This document shows, one piece after another, positions 63,412-64,000 of a stretch of 64,000 nt of DNA. Where the stretch lies: positions 124,001-188,000 of the forward strand of contig JALKAW010000002.1 in assembly GCA_023015825.1 (NCBI GenBank), read 5' to 3'. The notes below the pieces were generated by a model. The model did not search any database. It worked only from the letters and a program-made list of their open reading frames with translations, and was not told the origin of the DNA. Numbering within the stretch: position 1 is the first letter of the stretch; each line of letters begins with the position of its first letter. The stretch comes from Flavobacteriaceae bacterium S0862. GTDB lineage: Bacteria; Bacteroidota; Bacteroidia; Flavobacteriales; Flavobacteriaceae. A program made the position numbers and the translations under genes.

Positions 63412-64000
63412 TTATTTATATTTTCTAAACCAAGCTAAAGTATGAGCTACCTTACTAATAAGATTACTTGGTTTACTTGCAATACCATGAGAAGCTCCAG
63501 GAATCTCAACCAAAACAGTTTCAATTTTTCGCAGTTTAAGTGCGTGGTAAAGTTGTTTCGCTTCACTTGGAGGTGTGCGTAAATCGTCCATACCAACCAT
63601 CACCATTGTTGGCGTTTCTATATTACCAACTAATGAGATAGGTGAGAATTTCCAATAAGTTTCAAAATTTTCCCAAGGTTGTCCAGGATAACGTGAATTG
63701 GCATAACCATAATAATTATCGGCTACCAAAGTTTTACTTATCCAATTCATTACTGGTTTTGCAACAACAGCAGCTTTAAATCTATTGTTTTTTCCAATCA
63801 TCCAAGCAGTCATAATACCTCCTGCACTACCTCCAGTAACATATAGTTTATTATTGTCAACAACACCTTTTTCAACTAAATAATCCACTCCATCCATAAC
63901 ATCGTTATAGTCGTCACCTGGATAATTGTTATATAATAAGTTGCCAAATTCTTCTCCATAACTTGTACTTCCTCTCGGGTTGGGGTAAAACACAACATAA
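63412..64000 (-). CDS. Prolyl-oligopeptidase-family S9 peptidase, 5' partial
   Basis: C-terminal catalytic part (about 195 residues) of an alpha/beta-hydrolase peptidase of family S9. The nucleophile Ser is in GGSAGG, the Asp in VGMDDLRTP and the His in PGASHGI, in the family's order. FYPNPRGSTSYG is a further family motif. The reading frame continues past the right edge, so the N-terminal propeller and start are outside the window; the GTG at 63993 is internal. It is convergent with the feo operon and only nine bases away. Confidence 0.88.
   Translation of the reverse strand, partial: YVVFYPNPRGSTSYGEEFGNLLYNNYPGDDYNDVMDGVDYLVEKGVVDNNKLYVTGGSAGGIMTAWMIGKNNRFKAAVVAKPVMNWISKTLVADNYYGYANSRYPGQPWENFETYWKFSPISLVGNIETPTMVMVGMDDLRTPPSEAKQLYHALKLRKIETVLVEIPGASHGIASKPSNLISKVAHTLAWFRKYK

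Noticed and set aside
63412-64000. Possible stand-alone short S9 hydrolase starting at the GTG at 63993
   Set aside because: The frame stays open to the window edge with family-like residues, so it is a cut gene and not a short one.
1-64000. CRISPR arrays, rRNA genes, phage genes or transposases
   Set aside because: No regularly spaced repeats and no matching genes or RNA were seen on either strand.

Overview
The window looks like part of the chromosome of a marine-type member of the Flavobacteriaceae (Bacteroidota). The DNA is AT-rich. Several genes are preceded by the Bacteroidota -7 box TAnnTTTG instead of a classical -10, and strong Shine-Dalgarno sequences are mostly absent. The gene families are typical of flavobacteria: DUF5916, DUF5686, PorT-like barrels, an ExbB/small membrane protein/ExbD/ExbD cluster, clade II NosZ, a MoaC-MogA fusion and a FeoB-associated Cys-rich protein. 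No phage, insertion sequence, CRISPR array or rRNA was seen. There are two tRNA genes, Ser(GGA) and Asn(GTT), both on the minus strand. Both window edges cut genes: a TauE-like permease at the left and an S9 peptidase at the right.

Bases 1-9160 form a molybdenum-cofactor region. A tightly coupled plus-strand operon (mobA, moaD, moeB with a rhodanese tail, moaE, a moaC-mogA fusion, moaA) meets a minus-strand operon. The latter encodes a two-subunit molybdenum hydroxylase (2Fe-2S subunit and Tat-exported Mo subunit), an XdhC-type maturation factor and a MocA-type cytidylyltransferase. The first operon makes the cofactor; the second probably tailors and inserts it into the exported hydroxylase. 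From 9359 to 16405 come an outer-membrane DUF5916 protein, a large secreted PD40-propeller/amidohydrolase protein and a GH109-like exported oxidoreductase fold.

Bases 16853-36463 are mostly core genome: pyrH, frr, a short DUF5686-like barrel, an MMPL transporter, asnS, rpoN and a PAP2-like membrane protein. These are followed by a PorT-like barrel, a Tol/Exb-type energy-transducing cluster, tRNA-Ser, L-asparaginase, TatD, a retropepsin-like protein, an orphan NarL-type response regulator, and the sucA-odhB pair of the 2-oxoglutarate dehydrogenase complex. Between the response regulator and odhB lies a gene-poor stretch. It holds a NarL-like 7-2-7 palindrome, an RNA hairpin with G-U pairs, a candidate 33-residue membrane microprotein and a very long bidirectional terminator.

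Bases 36560-44151 hold an Rrf2/NsrR-like regulator divergent from a compact nitrous-oxide reductase (nos) cluster: cytochrome c lipoprotein, fasciclin lipoprotein, nosZ, a membrane protein, nosL, nosD, nosF and nosY. A 9-4-9 inverted repeat sits midway between the two divergent promoters. Next come a polyprenyl synthetase and a divergent TetR-controlled tripartite RND efflux operon (45610-52413). The 52.6-58.6 kb stretch is accessory: an M20 hydrolase, a DUF2202 protein, small membrane proteins, a DUF1295 protein, a DUF4350-like protein and a barrel. Two decayed copies of a tRNA 3' end, each with the same terminator, lie downstream of the intact tRNA-Asn. This is the geometry left by serial integration at a tRNA. 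The window ends with rseP, a SCO protein, feoA-feoB and its Cys-rich partner, and the truncated S9 peptidase.

The most interesting candidates are the bidirectional nos operator, the tRNA-fragment repeats, and the dyad/hairpin/microprotein stretch at 32.1-32.45 kb. All are read from sequence alone; no alignments, folding or database searches were run.
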